From positions 62,001 through 126,000 of the forward strand of contig CAWESK010000006.1 in the NCBI GenBank assembly GCA_963811685.1: a DNA stretch of 64,000 bases, read 5' to 3'. The notes beneath the pieces were generated by a model, which was not told the DNA's origin, ran no database searches, and saw only the letters and a list, made by a program, of their open reading frames with translations. The stretch's first letter is position 1. Every line of letters begins with the position of its first letter. A program made the translations under genes and the position numbers. This DNA is from CAIWHR01 sp963811685. GTDB lineage: Bacteria; Pseudomonadota; Gammaproteobacteria; Burkholderiales; Casimicrobiaceae. This document shows positions 1 through 8,484 of the stretch, piece after piece.

Positions 1-65
1 TCAAGCTCGAGTTGCTTCATCCGATCGAGACTCGCAAGTGCGGGGAACTCAACGATTGCGTTCAT
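1..65 (-). CDS. N-terminus of an unidentified protein (cut by left edge)
   Basis: Leftward reading frame that starts at an ATG at 63-65 and stays open to the window edge (about 21 codons, beginning MNAIVEFPALASLDRMKQLE). A good Shine-Dalgarno sequence (GGGAGA) sits about 8 bases upstream of the ATG. Too little is present to name the product. Support for a real gene comes from the ribosome binding site and from the FNR-type box and -10-like element further upstream (see 227-269). If that promoter is used the transcript would carry a leader of about 155 bases. A chance open frame cannot be excluded. Confidence 0.4.
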   Translation of the reverse strand, partial: MNAIVEFPALASLDRMKQLEL

Positions 66-482
66 GGCCTGTCTCCCAATTTGTGAAGTACGCGAGGGAT
101 CAACAACTCAAAACGCGCGCGAACCCCATTAGTTCGCGGCGATCGATGCAGGCAGCACAGTTATGTCTCAGATCCCCCCGGAATCCGAGACTCCGCCTCA
201 ATGTACTGTACACGAGAATTTGAACGAATATGCAAGCCTCGACCGTTGATCGCCATTGATCCCGATCAAGTTTCGAGAATTGCGCGGCAAGCCCAGAAGG
301 CGGCAGGCGAATAAACTTGGCCGAATGATATCCAACAGCGAAATGCTAAATGGACGCGCTAGCAAATTCGCGTGGGTCTACTACTCTTTGCGACGCGCAA
401 TATGTAGCGTACAAACTACATTTCGATTGCTGCCGTTATTTGGTTAAATATTTTATTATTTTAAATCAATACGTTAGCATTA
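66..482. other. AT-richer intergenic region with regulatory sites
   Basis: This 417-base stretch between the leftward partial gene and the end of bpt is clearly richer in A and T than the rest of the window, especially from about 400 to 480. The short open frames in it show no codon bias or recognisable protein sequence, so I call no gene. It contains a perfect FNR-type palindrome (256-269) and a -10-like hexamer (227-232) that face the leftward partial gene. Nothing else was recognised. Confidence 0.6.
227..269 (-). promoter_or_regulatory. FNR/Anr-type box with a -10 element (leftward class II-like promoter)
   Basis: TTGATCCCGATCAA at 256-269 is a perfect match to the FNR consensus TTGAT-N4-ATCAA. 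On the minus strand CATATT at 232-227 matches 4 of 6 bases of TATAAT. The predicted start near 220 puts the box centre at about -42, the position FNR uses at class II promoters, where it overlaps the -35 region. The direction fits the partial gene that starts at 65. The box is seen directly; use by FNR and the start site are inferred. Confidence 0.6.
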
Positions 483-1203
483 TTATATCGCCCGCCACTC
501 CCCCCCCACCAACCCCTCGATCGGCCGAAAGCGTCGCCTTATAGGACATCTTGCGGCTTTCGGCGATCCAGTACCCGAGGTAGAGGTGGGAGAGCCCCAG
601 CGCCCGGCAGCGCTCGATCTGCCACAGGATGTTGAAGGTCCCGTAGCTCGCCCCGGGGACGTCGGGCTCGAAGAACGTGTAGACCGACGAGAGGCCGTCG
701 GCCAGGCGGTCGACCAAGCTCACGATCCGCAGCGCACCCTGCTCCCGGAACTCGACGAGCTCGGTGGCGACGTTGCTCTGCAGCAGGAAGTGCTGGTATT
801 GCTCGCGGCTGTCGTGGTCCATGCCTCCGCCCGGGTGGCGGAAGCGCTGGTAGCGCAGATAGAGCCCGTAGTGCTCGGCATTGAACGCGAGCTCCCGGCG
901 GATGACGTCGAGCCCGGCATGTTGGCGCAGGCAGCGCCGCTGCGTGCGGCTCGCCTTGAAAGCCGCCACGGGTACGCGCACGGGCACGCAGGCGCGGCAG
1001 TGGTCGCAATACGGGCGGTACGTGAAGGCGCCGCTGCGGCGAAAGCCCTGCTGGACGAGTTCGCCGTAGACGCGGGTGTCGATCAGATGGCTTGGTGTGG
1101 CGACCTGCGAGCGCGCGGCGCGGCCGGGAAGGTAGCTGCAGGGATAGGGCGCCGTCGCGTAGAACTGCAGCGATTGGAGCGGGAGGTCGTTGAGGCGGGT
1201 CAC
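483..1203 (-). CDS. bpt: Aspartate/glutamate leucyltransferase (frameshifted by one base)
   Basis: Transfers leucine from Leu-tRNA to N-terminal Asp or Glu, creating an N-degron for ClpS/ClpAP. Family signatures are visible in order: QFYATAPYPCSYLPGR near the N-terminus, the Cys-rich YRPYCDHCRACVPVRVPV, then GGGMDHDSREQY, SSVYTFFEPD and LGYWIAESRKMSYK. The uncorrected frame runs to 466 with a nonsense tail. Removing one base near 534 gives the family-typical ending FRPIEGLVGGEWRAI and a TAA at 483-485. The start is a GTG at 1201-1203 that overlaps the aat stop (GTGA), so the two N-end-rule transferases are translationally coupled. The frame break is most likely a sequencing error. Confidence 0.9.
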
Positions 1204-1935
1204 AGTACCTCGCTTGCCGGCAGGGGCACCCACGCGCTGTCCGGCGCGGCGGAGTTTACCAACGTGGCGAGATGCTCGGCAAACGCTTTTCGCGGGATCG
1301 GCCGCGCGCCGAAGCGCGCGAGATGGGCGGTCTCCTGCTGGCAGTCGATCAACGGAAAGTCCCGCGCGCGCAGCATGCCGACGAGATGCACCAGCGCGAC
1401 CTTGCTCGCATCGTCCTCGTCCGCGAACATCGATTCGCCGAAGAACATGCGCCCGATCGCCACACCATACAGGCCTCCCACGAGGCGGCCGTCGCGCCAA
1501 GCCTCCACCGAATGGGCGAAGCCGCGTTGGTGCAGCGCGCAGTACGCGTCGACGATGGCAGGGGTGATCCAGGTGCCGAGTTGCCCCGGGCGCGGGATCA
1601 GCGCGCAGCCCTCCATGACCGCTCCGGAACGCCGAGTCCGCGCGGATCGCGAAGCGCTCCTCCTTCACCACCCGCCGCAGCGAGCGCGCGACGCGAAAGT
1701 CACGGGTGTAGAGGACCATCCTCGGATCTGGGCTCCACCAGAGCACGGGCTGATCGCCGCTGTACCACGGGAAAATGCCGTGCCGGTAGGCGTCGACGAG
1801 GCGCTCGGGTGTAAGGTCGGGTGTGGCCGCCAGCAGCCCGTTTGGATCGTCGAGCGCGGCATCGAGCGGCGGAAAGGGCGTGCGCGGACCGAGCCAGGGG
1901 ATCACGCGGGGATTCTGCCACGCGCCTCGCGCCAT
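1200..1935 (-). CDS. aat: Leucyl/phenylalanyl-tRNA--protein transferase (frameshifted)
   Basis: Adds Leu or Phe from aminoacyl-tRNA to N-terminal Lys or Arg, the other branch of the bacterial N-end rule. The N-terminal part (VIPWLGPRTPFPPLD, then RHGIFPWYSGDQPVLWWSPD and PRMVL) is in one frame. The C-terminal part (MEGCALIPRPGQLGTWIT, GFAHSVEAW, GGLYGVAIGRMFFGESMF, FPLIDCQQETAHLARFGA) is in the next. One extra base near 1623 separates them, between ADSAF and AVMEGCA. ATG at 1935 is preferred because the conserved WLGPRTPFPP begins about 14 residues later. The divergent gene tag begins 61 bases away. Followed directly by bpt. Confidence 0.9.
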
Positions 1936-1996
1936 CGCGTTGCCGTCCGCTGTCCGCCCGTCGATAATCGGGCCCCCAAATCCTTCCTGAACTCCC

Positions 1997-2581
1997 ATGA
2001 CCAAGGCGATCGCGCGCTGCCCCTGGGGCGATGGCAGTCCCCGCTACGCGGCCTATCACGATCTCGAATGGGGCGTGCCCGTCCACGACGATCATGTGCT
2101 GTTCGAATTCCTGATCCTCGAGGGTGCGCAAGCGGGGCTCAGCTGGTCGACGATCCTCAACAAGCGCGACAGCTATCGCAAGGCGTACGCGGGGTTCGAC
2201 CCGGCGAAGGTGGCGCGGTTCGACGCGCGCCGCATCGAAAAACTGATGGCGGATCCCGGCATCGTGCGCAACCGCCTCAAGATCGCAAGCAGCATCACCA
2301 ACGCGCGCGCATTCCTCGACGTGCAGAATGAATGCGGCAGCTTCGACCGCTACGTGTGGTCGTTCGTCGGCGGCAAGCCGATCCGCAACCGCTGGCGCTC
2401 GCTGTCCGAAGTGCCGGCGTCGACGCCGGAGTCCGATGCATTGTCGCGCGACTTGAAGCGCCGCGGTTTTCGCTTCGTCGGCACGACGATCATCTACGCG
2501 TTCATGCAGGCGACCGGTCTCGTGAACGACCATCTGGTGGCCTGCCCGCGATGGAAAGGCGTGCAGCTCCCGGAAGCATGA
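1997..2581 (+). CDS. tag: DNA-3-methyladenine glycosylase I
   Basis: Excises 3-methyladenine (and weakly 3-methylguanine) from alkylated DNA, the first step of base excision repair in the cytoplasm. The 194-residue protein has the normal length. RCPWGDGSPRYAAYHDLEWG at the N-terminus and NDHLVACPRW at the C-terminus carry the zinc-snap ligands: Cys8, His21, His179 and Cys183 match the spacing of Cys4, His17, His175 and Cys179 in the E. coli enzyme. The helix-hairpin-helix part includes LEGAQAGLSWSTILNKRDSY. It is a single intact frame, transcribed divergently from aat, with the tRNA gene immediately downstream. Confidence 0.95.
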   Translation: MTKAIARCPWGDGSPRYAAYHDLEWGVPVHDDHVLFEFLILEGAQAGLSWSTILNKRDSYRKAYAGFDPAKVARFDARRIEKLMADPGIVRNRLKIASSITNARAFLDVQNECGSFDRYVWSFVGGKPIRNRWRSLSEVPASTPESDALSRDLKRRGFRFVGTTIIYAFMQATGLVNDHLVACPRWKGVQLPEA

Positions 2582-2613
2582 TCGCGAGGCCGATCCGGTA
2601 AACTCGCCGATGC

Positions 2614-2689
2614 GCCCCGGTAGCTCAGTGGATAGAGCAGTCCCCTCCTAAGGGACAGGTCGGACGTTCGATTCGTCTCCGGGGTGCCA
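2614..2689 (+). tRNA. tRNA-Arg (anticodon CCT)
   Basis: A complete cloverleaf can be drawn by eye. The 7-bp acceptor stem is GCCCCGG (2614-2620) with CCGGGGT (one G-U pair). The anticodon stem GTCCC/GGGAC encloses the loop CTCCTAA, giving anticodon CCT at 2647-2649. The T stem GGACG/CGTCT encloses TTCGATT. The 3' CCA at 2687-2689 is encoded. It would read the rare AGG arginine codon. Confidence 0.95.
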
Positions 2690-2836
2690 CCTCGAGCGTT
2701 GACAGCACTGTTCCGGGAAGCGTCTGTTCGCCGGCCCCGAGCCTCTCGCTGGCAAGCTTATTGCTGTCTCCCCGTCGGGTGGTGCGCCGCGTGGACTTTT
2801 GCCGCGCGGGCGCCGCCTCGGAACGGAGTCGCCTTC

Positions 2837-3316
2837 ATGACACGTGGTCGCGGTCTGGAATACGTGCTATCCGCAGCGCTTTTCCTGGCGTCGGGAAGCG
2901 TTTTGGCGGCCGCGCCAGCGGATTGCCTCACCTACCCCGACAATCCGCGGATCGCGGCATGCGCCAACCAGTACGGTCCGAGCGGCGGCGGCTACCGTCC
3001 CAAATCGACGCCGGCGCCGGCAGTTGCGGCTCCGAAGTCCGTGGCGGTGGGGAAAGATTCCGAGTTGCAGACGGTCGCCGTCAACCGGGGGCCGAAACCG
3101 CCGCCCGCCCCGGAACCGGAAGCTCCTGTTTTTGCGGTCGATCGCGCGGCGCTCACGAACACGGTCATCGCCGGCGCCGTCGGCGGCTCGCTGCTGGTAT
3201 TGGTCGCGCTCGGATTCTGGCGCTGGGGCTCGACGCTCACGAAGGCGTGCCCCTATTGCGGCGTCAAGGTGAGCCGTTCTGCCCATTCCTGCCGGAGTTG
3301 CTTCCGGGCCGTCTGA
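2837..3316 (+). CDS. Hypothetical secreted/membrane protein with C-terminal zinc ribbon
   Basis: Not recognised as a named family. The 159-residue frame (ATG at 2837, chosen because a signal-like hydrophobic stretch YVLSAALFLASGSVLAAAP follows) has a short Cys pair (DCLTYPDNPRIAACANQYG), a proline/alanine-rich linker, one membrane helix (NTVIAGAVGGSLLVLVALGF) and a cytoplasm-side tail with CPYC and CRSC knuckles around positions 140-156 that resembles a zinc ribbon. It stands alone between tRNA-Arg and the convergent PEBP gene. A longer in-frame start at 2684 would overlap the tRNA and is unlikely. Confidence 0.6.
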   Translation: MTRGRGLEYVLSAALFLASGSVLAAAPADCLTYPDNPRIAACANQYGPSGGGYRPKSTPAPAVAAPKSVAVGKDSELQTVAVNRGPKPPPAPEPEAPVFAVDRAALTNTVIAGAVGGSLLVLVALGFWRWGSTLTKACPYCGVKVSRSAHSCRSCFRAV

Positions 3317-3341
3317 CACCCCTACGGAGCGCTCGATCGCG

Positions 3342-3971
3342 CTACAGGCTGACGCCGGGATTGAGCGTGTAGCGCCCGGTGAGCGTCGCCTGCGCGAGCA
3401 CATGGCCGGCCATCGCCGCGCGCGCTTGCGCGCCGGTGAACATGCCATCGACCGCCAGTCGTGCCACGTCGAGCGCGAATAACGTGAACACGTAGCGATG
3501 CGGGATCTCGTCGTTCCACGGCGGGCACGGGCCGTCATAGCCGAAGTAGTTGCCGGCCATGTTCTCGTTGCCGGCGAACCAGCCGGTGTAATCGTTGATG
3601 CCTTGACGGGCGCCGCGTGGCGCGTGGGGCCCGGGCTTCCCGCGCGGGGTGACGCCCTCCGAGAACTCGCCGCGCGCGATCGGCGGCGGAGCGGGCGCAA
3701 GGTCGACCAGCACCCAGTGGAAAAAGTCGACGCGCGGCAGCGACGCCGGCACGATGCGCCCCTCCTTGTTCACGTCGTCGCCGCGCGACGGCACGTCCGG
3801 ATCGTGACAGATCAGCACCAGCGATTGCGTGCCCGCGGGCACGCCGCTCCACGTGAAGTCGGGGCTGAGGTTGGACGACATCTTGACGTGCGACACCGCG
3901 TCGATCGCACAAAACGCGAACTTGGCGGGAATCCGCCCGCCGTCGGCGAACGCGGTGGTCGTCAGGATCAT
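3342..3971 (-). CDS. YbhB/YbcL-family PEBP (Raf-kinase-inhibitor-like) protein
   Basis: Phosphatidylethanolamine-binding-protein fold; bacterial members are small cytoplasmic or periplasmic proteins of unclear ligand. Recognisable segments are SPDFTWSGVPAGTQSLVLIC, HDPDVPSR, FFHWVLVDL, GINDYTGWFAG, FGYDGPCPPWNDEIPHRYVF and LFALDV, in the order expected for the family. At 209 residues it is slightly long because of the insert DDVNKEGRIVPASLPRV. Its ATG overlaps the stop of the upstream GST gene by 4 bases (ATGA), so the two are co-transcribed. No signal peptide is evident. Confidence 0.9.
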   Translation of the reverse strand: MILTTTAFADGGRIPAKFAFCAIDAVSHVKMSSNLSPDFTWSGVPAGTQSLVLICHDPDVPSRGDDVNKEGRIVPASLPRVDFFHWVLVDLAPAPPPIARGEFSEGVTPRGKPGPHAPRGARQGINDYTGWFAGNENMAGNYFGYDGPCPPWNDEIPHRYVFTLFALDVARLAVDGMFTGAQARAAMAGHVLAQATLTGRYTLNPGVSL

Positions 3972-4618
3972 TTCGCCTTCCAGTGCGGCGGAATCGTCTT
4001 CTCGAAAAACGGGAGCGCTTCAATCCGCGCTTTCCATGCGCGCAGCGCCGGCGTCAGCATTCCGTCGGCATCGAGATCGGGCAGCTTCGTCTCGCTACGC
4101 TTCACGAATGCAACCAGCGGATAGAGCGCGAAGTCGGCCGCCGACAGCGGCCCGACGAGGAAATCGCCCTTGAGGTACTGCGTGTAGAGCACGAACTCGT
4201 CCATCAGCCCCTTCCGCGCCGCGGCGATCGCCTGCGGATCGCGCTCCTCCGGCTTCTTGGAGAATGCCTGCGTGGTCAGCGGGTCGAGCGCCTTGTCGAA
4301 ATAATCGTCGGTCTCGGAGATGAGCCGGCGCACGGTGGCGCGCATCCGCGCATCGCCCGGAAAGAGCGGCGCGCCGCGTCCCGGGTATGCGTCGTCGAGG
4401 TATTCGACGATCGCGTTGGATTCGTAGAGCACGAAATCGCCGTCGACGAGCGTCGGTACGCGATGGCGCGGCGTCAGCGCCAGGAACTCGGGCTTCCTGG
4501 TGTCGCCGGCGGAGAACGACAGCACCTTGAGCTCGTAGGGGAGCGCCTTGTGCTCGAGGGCGAGCTGAGCGCGCCATGCGAAGGGGGAACCGGAACCGTA
4601 ATACAGGACGAGACTCAT
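3968..4618 (-). CDS. Glutathione S-transferase family protein
   Basis: Predicted cytosolic glutathione transferase, 216 residues, the usual size. The N-terminal thioredoxin-like domain reads LVLYYGSGSPFAWRAQLALE, then HRVPTLVDGDFVLYESNAIV with the cis-Pro and the ESNAI motif that binds the glutathione gamma-glutamyl group. The all-alpha C-terminal domain contains GDFLVGPLSAADFALYPLVA, with the conserved Asp of the N-capping box. Substrate cannot be deduced. The gene precedes the PEBP gene with a 4-base overlap; phaM ends 47 bases upstream. Confidence 0.9.
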   Translation of the reverse strand: MSLVLYYGSGSPFAWRAQLALEHKALPYELKVLSFSAGDTRKPEFLALTPRHRVPTLVDGDFVLYESNAIVEYLDDAYPGRGAPLFPGDARMRATVRRLISETDDYFDKALDPLTTQAFSKKPEERDPQAIAAARKGLMDEFVLYTQYLKGDFLVGPLSAADFALYPLVAFVKRSETKLPDLDADGMLTPALRAWKARIEALPFFEKTIPPHWKAK

Positions 4619-4664
4619 GCGGACCTTTCAGCGAATGGGGCGCGAATTGCGCGCGCGGAGAAAA

Positions 4665-5068
4665 TCAGGATTTGTGGCGCTTCGTCGCCGGCTTCGTCGC
4701 CGCGCGCTGCTGCGGCGCGCGCAGCGCCTCGAGCGACACCTTCTGCAGTTCCATCGTCTTGATGCTCATCTGCATCACGCTCAGCGTCATCTGCAGCCAC
4801 CCTTCGATGACCCGCAGCTCGCCGATCTTGCGCTCCACTTCGGCGGGATCGAGCGTCGCGAACATCGTCGCCGGATTCGGAAACGGGAATCCGCCCATCG
4901 CCGCCGGAGGCGCCGGCGCGGCGGTTCCCGGGACGCGCGAATCCGGGCATCGGCACACCGAACGGATTCCACATCTTCTGCATGAACGCCATGGCGTCCT
5001 GCGGCGAAAATGGAAAACCCGACGGGGTCCGACGCATCCGGCGGATCATCGGGTGGAGTGGTGGGCAT
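4665..5068 (-). CDS. phaM: PhaM-like PHA granule regulatory protein (two frameshifts)
   Basis: PhaM proteins of betaproteobacteria bind PHB synthase and DNA and tether PHB granules to the nucleoid. Three frames must be joined: MPTTPPDDPPDASDP, then SGFPFSPQDAMAFMQKMWNP and FGVPMPGF, then MGGFPFPNPATMFATLDPAE with RKIGELRVIEGWLQMTLSVM and a basic tail ending in KPATKRHKS. Each junction (near 5026, in a run of four G/C, and near 4935) is repaired by removing one base. The Met/Pro/Phe-rich N-terminus, the amphipathic helix and the Ala/Lys-rich DNA-binding-like tail fit the family, but overall conservation of PhaM is low, so the name is probable rather than certain. The start is the ATG at 5068. 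Confidence 0.65.
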
Positions 5069-5135
5069 GGCGGTTCCGGTGGTGTCGCCGACGCCGGACG
5101 GAGCGCGTCGGGTGCGGCAGGGAGGCGATTTCGGC

Positions 5136-5141
5136 TATTAT
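5136..5141 (+). promoter_or_regulatory. -10-like hexamer TATTAT close to start codon
   Basis: TATTAT ends 8 bases before the ATG at 5150 and no Shine-Dalgarno sequence lies between them. Transcription would begin at or within a base or two of the start codon, which suggests a leaderless mRNA. No convincing -35 element was found. Confidence 0.4.
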
Positions 5142-5149
5142 CGTCGTTC

Positions 5150-6565
5150 ATGACGGACATTCGCGCAACCCTGCGGGCGCGGCTCGACGCGGCCGTCGGC
5201 AACGCGCAGGTCCTGACGGCCCCCGCCGACATCGCTCCCTATCTCACCGACTGGCGCGGCCGCTTCCACGGCAACGCGCAGGCGGTGGTGCGACCCGGCA
5301 GCACGCGCGAGGTGGCCGACGTCGTGCGCGCATGCGCCGAGGCGCGCGTCGCCATCGTCGCCCAAGGCGGCAACACGGGGCAGTGCGGCGGCGCGACGCC
5401 GGAGCCCGGCAGCGACGCCGTCGTGATTTCACTCGCGCGGATGAACCGGATTCGCGCGGTCGACGCCGACAACGCGACGCTCACCGCGGAAGCCGGCGCG
5501 ACGCTGGTCGCCGTGCAGGACGCCGCCGCCGCCGCCGGCCTCATGTTTCCGCTGTCGCTGGCGGCGGAGGGCAGTTGCACCATCGGCGGCAATCTTTCGA
5601 CCAACGCCGGCGGCACCGGCGTGCTGCGCTTCGGCAATGCCCGCGAGCTCACGCTGGGGATCGAAGTGGTGCTGGCCGACGGCCGCGTCTGGGACGGCCT
5701 GCGCGGATTGCGCAAGGACAACACGGGCTACGATCTCAAGCAACTCTTCATCGGCGCCGAGGGCACGCTCGGCATCGTCACCGCGGCGGTGCTGAAGCTC
5801 TTCCCCGCGCCGCGCACGCGCGCGACCGCGTTCGCGGCGGTGGACGACGTACCGTCGGCCGTCGAGCTCTTGCGCGCGATGAAGCAGGCGATCGGCGATC
5901 GCCTCGTCGGCTTCGAGCTGATTTCCGCCCCGTCGCTCGCGCTGACGCGCCAGCATTTTCCGTCGCTGCCCGATCCGCTGCCCGGCCATCCCTGGTACGT
6001 GCTCGTGCAGGCCGACGACAGCGCGGCGGATTCGCCGCTATCCGCCGATCTGGAAGCGGCACTCGGCGCCGCACTGAAGCGCGGAATCGTCAGCGACGTC
6101 GCCGTCGCGCAGTCGGACGCGCAGGCGGACGCGCTGTGGGCGCTGCGCGAGAACATCGCCGAGGCACAAAAACTCGACGGCCCGAACATCAAGCACGACA
6201 TCTCGCTGCCGGTCTCGGCGATCCCGCGCTTCCTCGACGAAGCCGGACGCGCGCTTGCGAAGGCGCTGCCCGGATTGCGCTTCGTCACGTTCGGACATCT
6301 CGGCGACGGCAATCTGCATTACAACCTCGCCGCACCGCCGGGAACCGCCCCGGAAGCCTTCCTGACGAGCACCCCGGTCGCCAACCGGATCGTCCACGAC
6401 CTCGTCGCCGCGCACCGCGGAAGCATCAGCGCCGAGCACGGGATCGGGCAGCAGAAGCGCGATGAGCTCGTCCGCTACAAGAGCCCGGTCGAGCTCGATC
6501 TCATGCGCACTCTAAAGGCGGCCTTCGACCCGCACGCCCTCCTCAACCCCGGCAAGGTTCTCTGA
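5150..6565 (+). CDS. FAD-binding oxidoreductase (D-2-hydroxyglutarate/D-lactate dehydrogenase type)
   Basis: A 471-residue member of the VAO/PCMH flavoprotein family that oxidises D-2-hydroxy acids. The FAD-binding half shows VVRPGSTREVADVV, AIVAQGGNTGQCGGATPEPG, LSLAAEGSCTIGGNLSTNAG and FIGAEGTLGIVTAAVLKLFP. The C-terminal half has FGHLGDGNLHYNLA, whose His residues bind metal/substrate, and the terminal SAEHGIGQQKRDELV and FDPHALLNPGKVL. These place it nearest D2HGDH-like enzymes; D-lactate or another hydroxy acid is possible. The start at 5150 is chosen because the upstream in-frame sequence overlaps the divergent phaM and looks non-coding. Confidence 0.85.
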   Translation: MTDIRATLRARLDAAVGNAQVLTAPADIAPYLTDWRGRFHGNAQAVVRPGSTREVADVVRACAEARVAIVAQGGNTGQCGGATPEPGSDAVVISLARMNRIRAVDADNATLTAEAGATLVAVQDAAAAAGLMFPLSLAAEGSCTIGGNLSTNAGGTGVLRFGNARELTLGIEVVLADGRVWDGLRGLRKDNTGYDLKQLFIGAEGTLGIVTAAVLKLFPAPRTRATAFAAVDDVPSAVELLRAMKQAIGDRLVGFELISAPSLALTRQHFPSLPDPLPGHPWYVLVQADDSAADSPLSADLEAALGAALKRGIVSDVAVAQSDAQADALWALRENIAEAQKLDGPNIKHDISLPVSAIPRFLDEAGRALAKALPGLRFVTFGHLGDGNLHYNLAAPPGTAPEAFLTSTPVANRIVHDLVAAHRGSISAEHGIGQQKRDELVRYKSPVELDLMRTLKAAFDPHALLNPGKVL

Positions 6566-6575
6566 CCCCGTTCCC

Positions 6576-6815
6576 ATGGGCAAGCTCATCTTCTGGATAG
6601 TCGTCGTGTTCGTGGCGCTGTTCGCCCTGCGCCTCGTCAATGTCGGCAAGGCAAAACGCCGCGCGCGCGATGCCGACGAAGGCAAAAGCGCCGGCAAGCC
6701 CGACGAATCGATGGTCCGGTGCAGCAAGTGCGGCGTCTTTCTGCCGCAGGGCGACGCGCGGCCGGTGGCCGGCGGCTACATCTGCGGCGACCCGGCGTGC
6801 GCGGCGCGCCGTTGA
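6576..6815 (+). CDS. PP0621-family small membrane protein
   Basis: Short protein (79 residues) with an N-terminal membrane helix (LIFWIVVVFVALFALRLVNV), a basic patch and a C-terminal Cys-containing motif (MVRCSKCGVFLPQGDARPV, then YICGDPAC) that likely binds zinc. This layout and the location directly upstream of a PilS-type kinase are typical of the PP0621 family in Burkholderiales and Pseudomonas. Function is unknown. It starts 10 bases after the FAD dehydrogenase stop and 22 bases before pilS, so the three may be one transcript. Confidence 0.85.
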   Translation: MGKLIFWIVVVFVALFALRLVNVGKAKRRARDADEGKSAGKPDESMVRCSKCGVFLPQGDARPVAGGYICGDPACAARR

Positions 6816-6837
6816 CGCGAGCTACCATAAGCCCCCG

Positions 6838-8464
6838 ATGCAGCCAAATCCCGCCGCGCCGTCGTTCGAGCCCCCGTTGCCGATGTCCTCGGGCGACTCG
6901 TCGCGCCGCATCCTGTGGATCGTCGGACTGTATCGGGCAATCTGCGGGGCGGCGCTGCTCGGCATCGCCTTGTTGCTGGACCTGAAGGCGCTGTCGATCG
7001 CCGCAGCCGTCGATGTTCGTCATGGCGGCCACCGTGTACTTCGCGTTCGGATTGCTCACCTTCTGGCTCATCCAGCGCGACCCGCTGCCGGTGGGGCTGA
7101 CCGCGGTGACCTCGACGCTGCTCATCGGCGATGTCGCCTGCATTGCCGCGGTGATGGTCGCCGGTGGAGCAGGCGCGGGCACGCTGCCGATCCTGCTCTT
7201 TCCCCAGCTCGCGGCCTCCGGCTGGCTCTTGCGGACGCGAACGGCGTTCCTGCATGCGGCGATCGCGACGCTGATCCTGCTGGGGCTCGACGTATGGCGG
7301 CTGTTCGAGGGCCAGGTCGGCGGCACGCAGACGGTGCAGACGGGCCTCATCAGCTTCGGCTTTTTCGCGACGGTCGGCGTTGCCGTCGCACTCGGCGCCT
7401 ACACGAAAGCGTCCGAGGATCTCGCGGCGCAGCGCGGGATCGACGTCGCGAATCTGGAGCAGGTCAACCGCCTCATCATCCAGGACATGCAGGACGGCGT
7501 GCTGGTGGTCGACTTGAACGGCGTCGTCCGCGGCCACAACGCGCAGGTGACGCGGCTCCTGGGCGGCTTCGGCCGCATGCGCGGCGGCATGCGCCTCGCC
7601 GAGTTCTCCAGCACCCTGCACGATTACTGGCGACGATGGCAGGAGGATTACGCCGAAACGCTGCCCCCCTTCAAGGTGGAGCCTACCCAGCGCCTGCTGC
7701 GCGTGCGGCTCGTGCGCATCGGCTCCGGCCTCAATGGCGGCACGCTCATCTACCTCGAGGATCTCGGCCGCGCGCAGACCGAGGCGCAGCAGATGAAGCT
7801 CGCCGCGATGGGACGGCTGACGGCGTCGATCGCGCATGAGGTCCGCAATCCGCTGTCGGCGATCAACCAGGCCGCCCAGCTCCTCGAAGAGGACGGCGCC
7901 GTGGTGCCCGAGGGACAGCGACTGCTCGGCATGATCCGCAACAACGCGAAGCGGATCGACCGCATCGTCGGTGAGGTGCTGCAGCTCAATCGACGCGACC
8001 GGCAGCAACCGGAAGTGATCGCTTTGGGCGAGTTCCTGCGCTCGCTGACCGAGGAAATCGTCCAGGCAGAGAACATGCCGACCGGCAGCGTGCTGATGCT
8101 GGTCCCCGATGACCTCACGGTGATCTTCGACCGCGGGCATTTGAACCAGATCGCGTGGAACCTCATTCGCAATGCGTGGCAGCATTGCCAGAAAAAGGAA
8201 GGCAGCATCCGCATCGCCGCGCGCGCCGGCTACATGGGCGACGCCGTGATCTGCGAGCTCGCCGACGACGGCCCCGGCATCCCCGCCGAGCTCCGCGGGC
8301 AGATCTTCGAGCCGTTCTTCACGACGCGGCCCGGCGGCACCGGCCTCGGCCTGTACATCGCGCGCGAGCTCGCCGACGCCAACGGCGCGGCGCTCGAGCT
8401 GCTTCCCAGGGGTCCGGGCGCCCATTTCCGGATGACGATGAAACGCGCGGTCACCCCCGCGTAG
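6838..8464 (+). CDS. pilS: Sensor histidine kinase PilS-like (frameshifted)
   Basis: Membrane sensor kinase of the NtrC family; in known systems PilS controls type IV pilin transcription through PilR. The first about 56 codons (ILWIVGLYRAICGAALLGIA) and the rest (from SMFVMAATVYFAFGLLTFW) are in adjacent frames, joined by removing one base near 7008. Several membrane helices occupy the first about 190 residues, followed by a PAS-like segment (LIIQDMQDGVLVVDLNG), the dimerisation/phosphoacceptor box MGRLTASIAHEVRNPLSAIN, the N box NLIRNAWQHCQKKEG, and the ATP-lid motifs DDGPGIP and GGTGLGLYIA. The ATG at 6838 leads into the first helix. pilR follows after 20 bases. Confidence 0.9.
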
Positions 8465-8484
8465 CACACAAGAAGAGGCCCTCC

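Noticed and set aside
466..545. Bpt tail replaced by foreign AT-rich DNA (chimeric junction)
   Set aside because: Removing one base near 534 restores the normal Bpt ending FRPIEGLVGGEWRAI and a TAA at 483, so the gene is complete and no junction is needed.
586..2331. Plus-strand open frame across bpt, aat and tag
   Set aside because: Antisense to two conserved genes and off-frame to the third; no domain.
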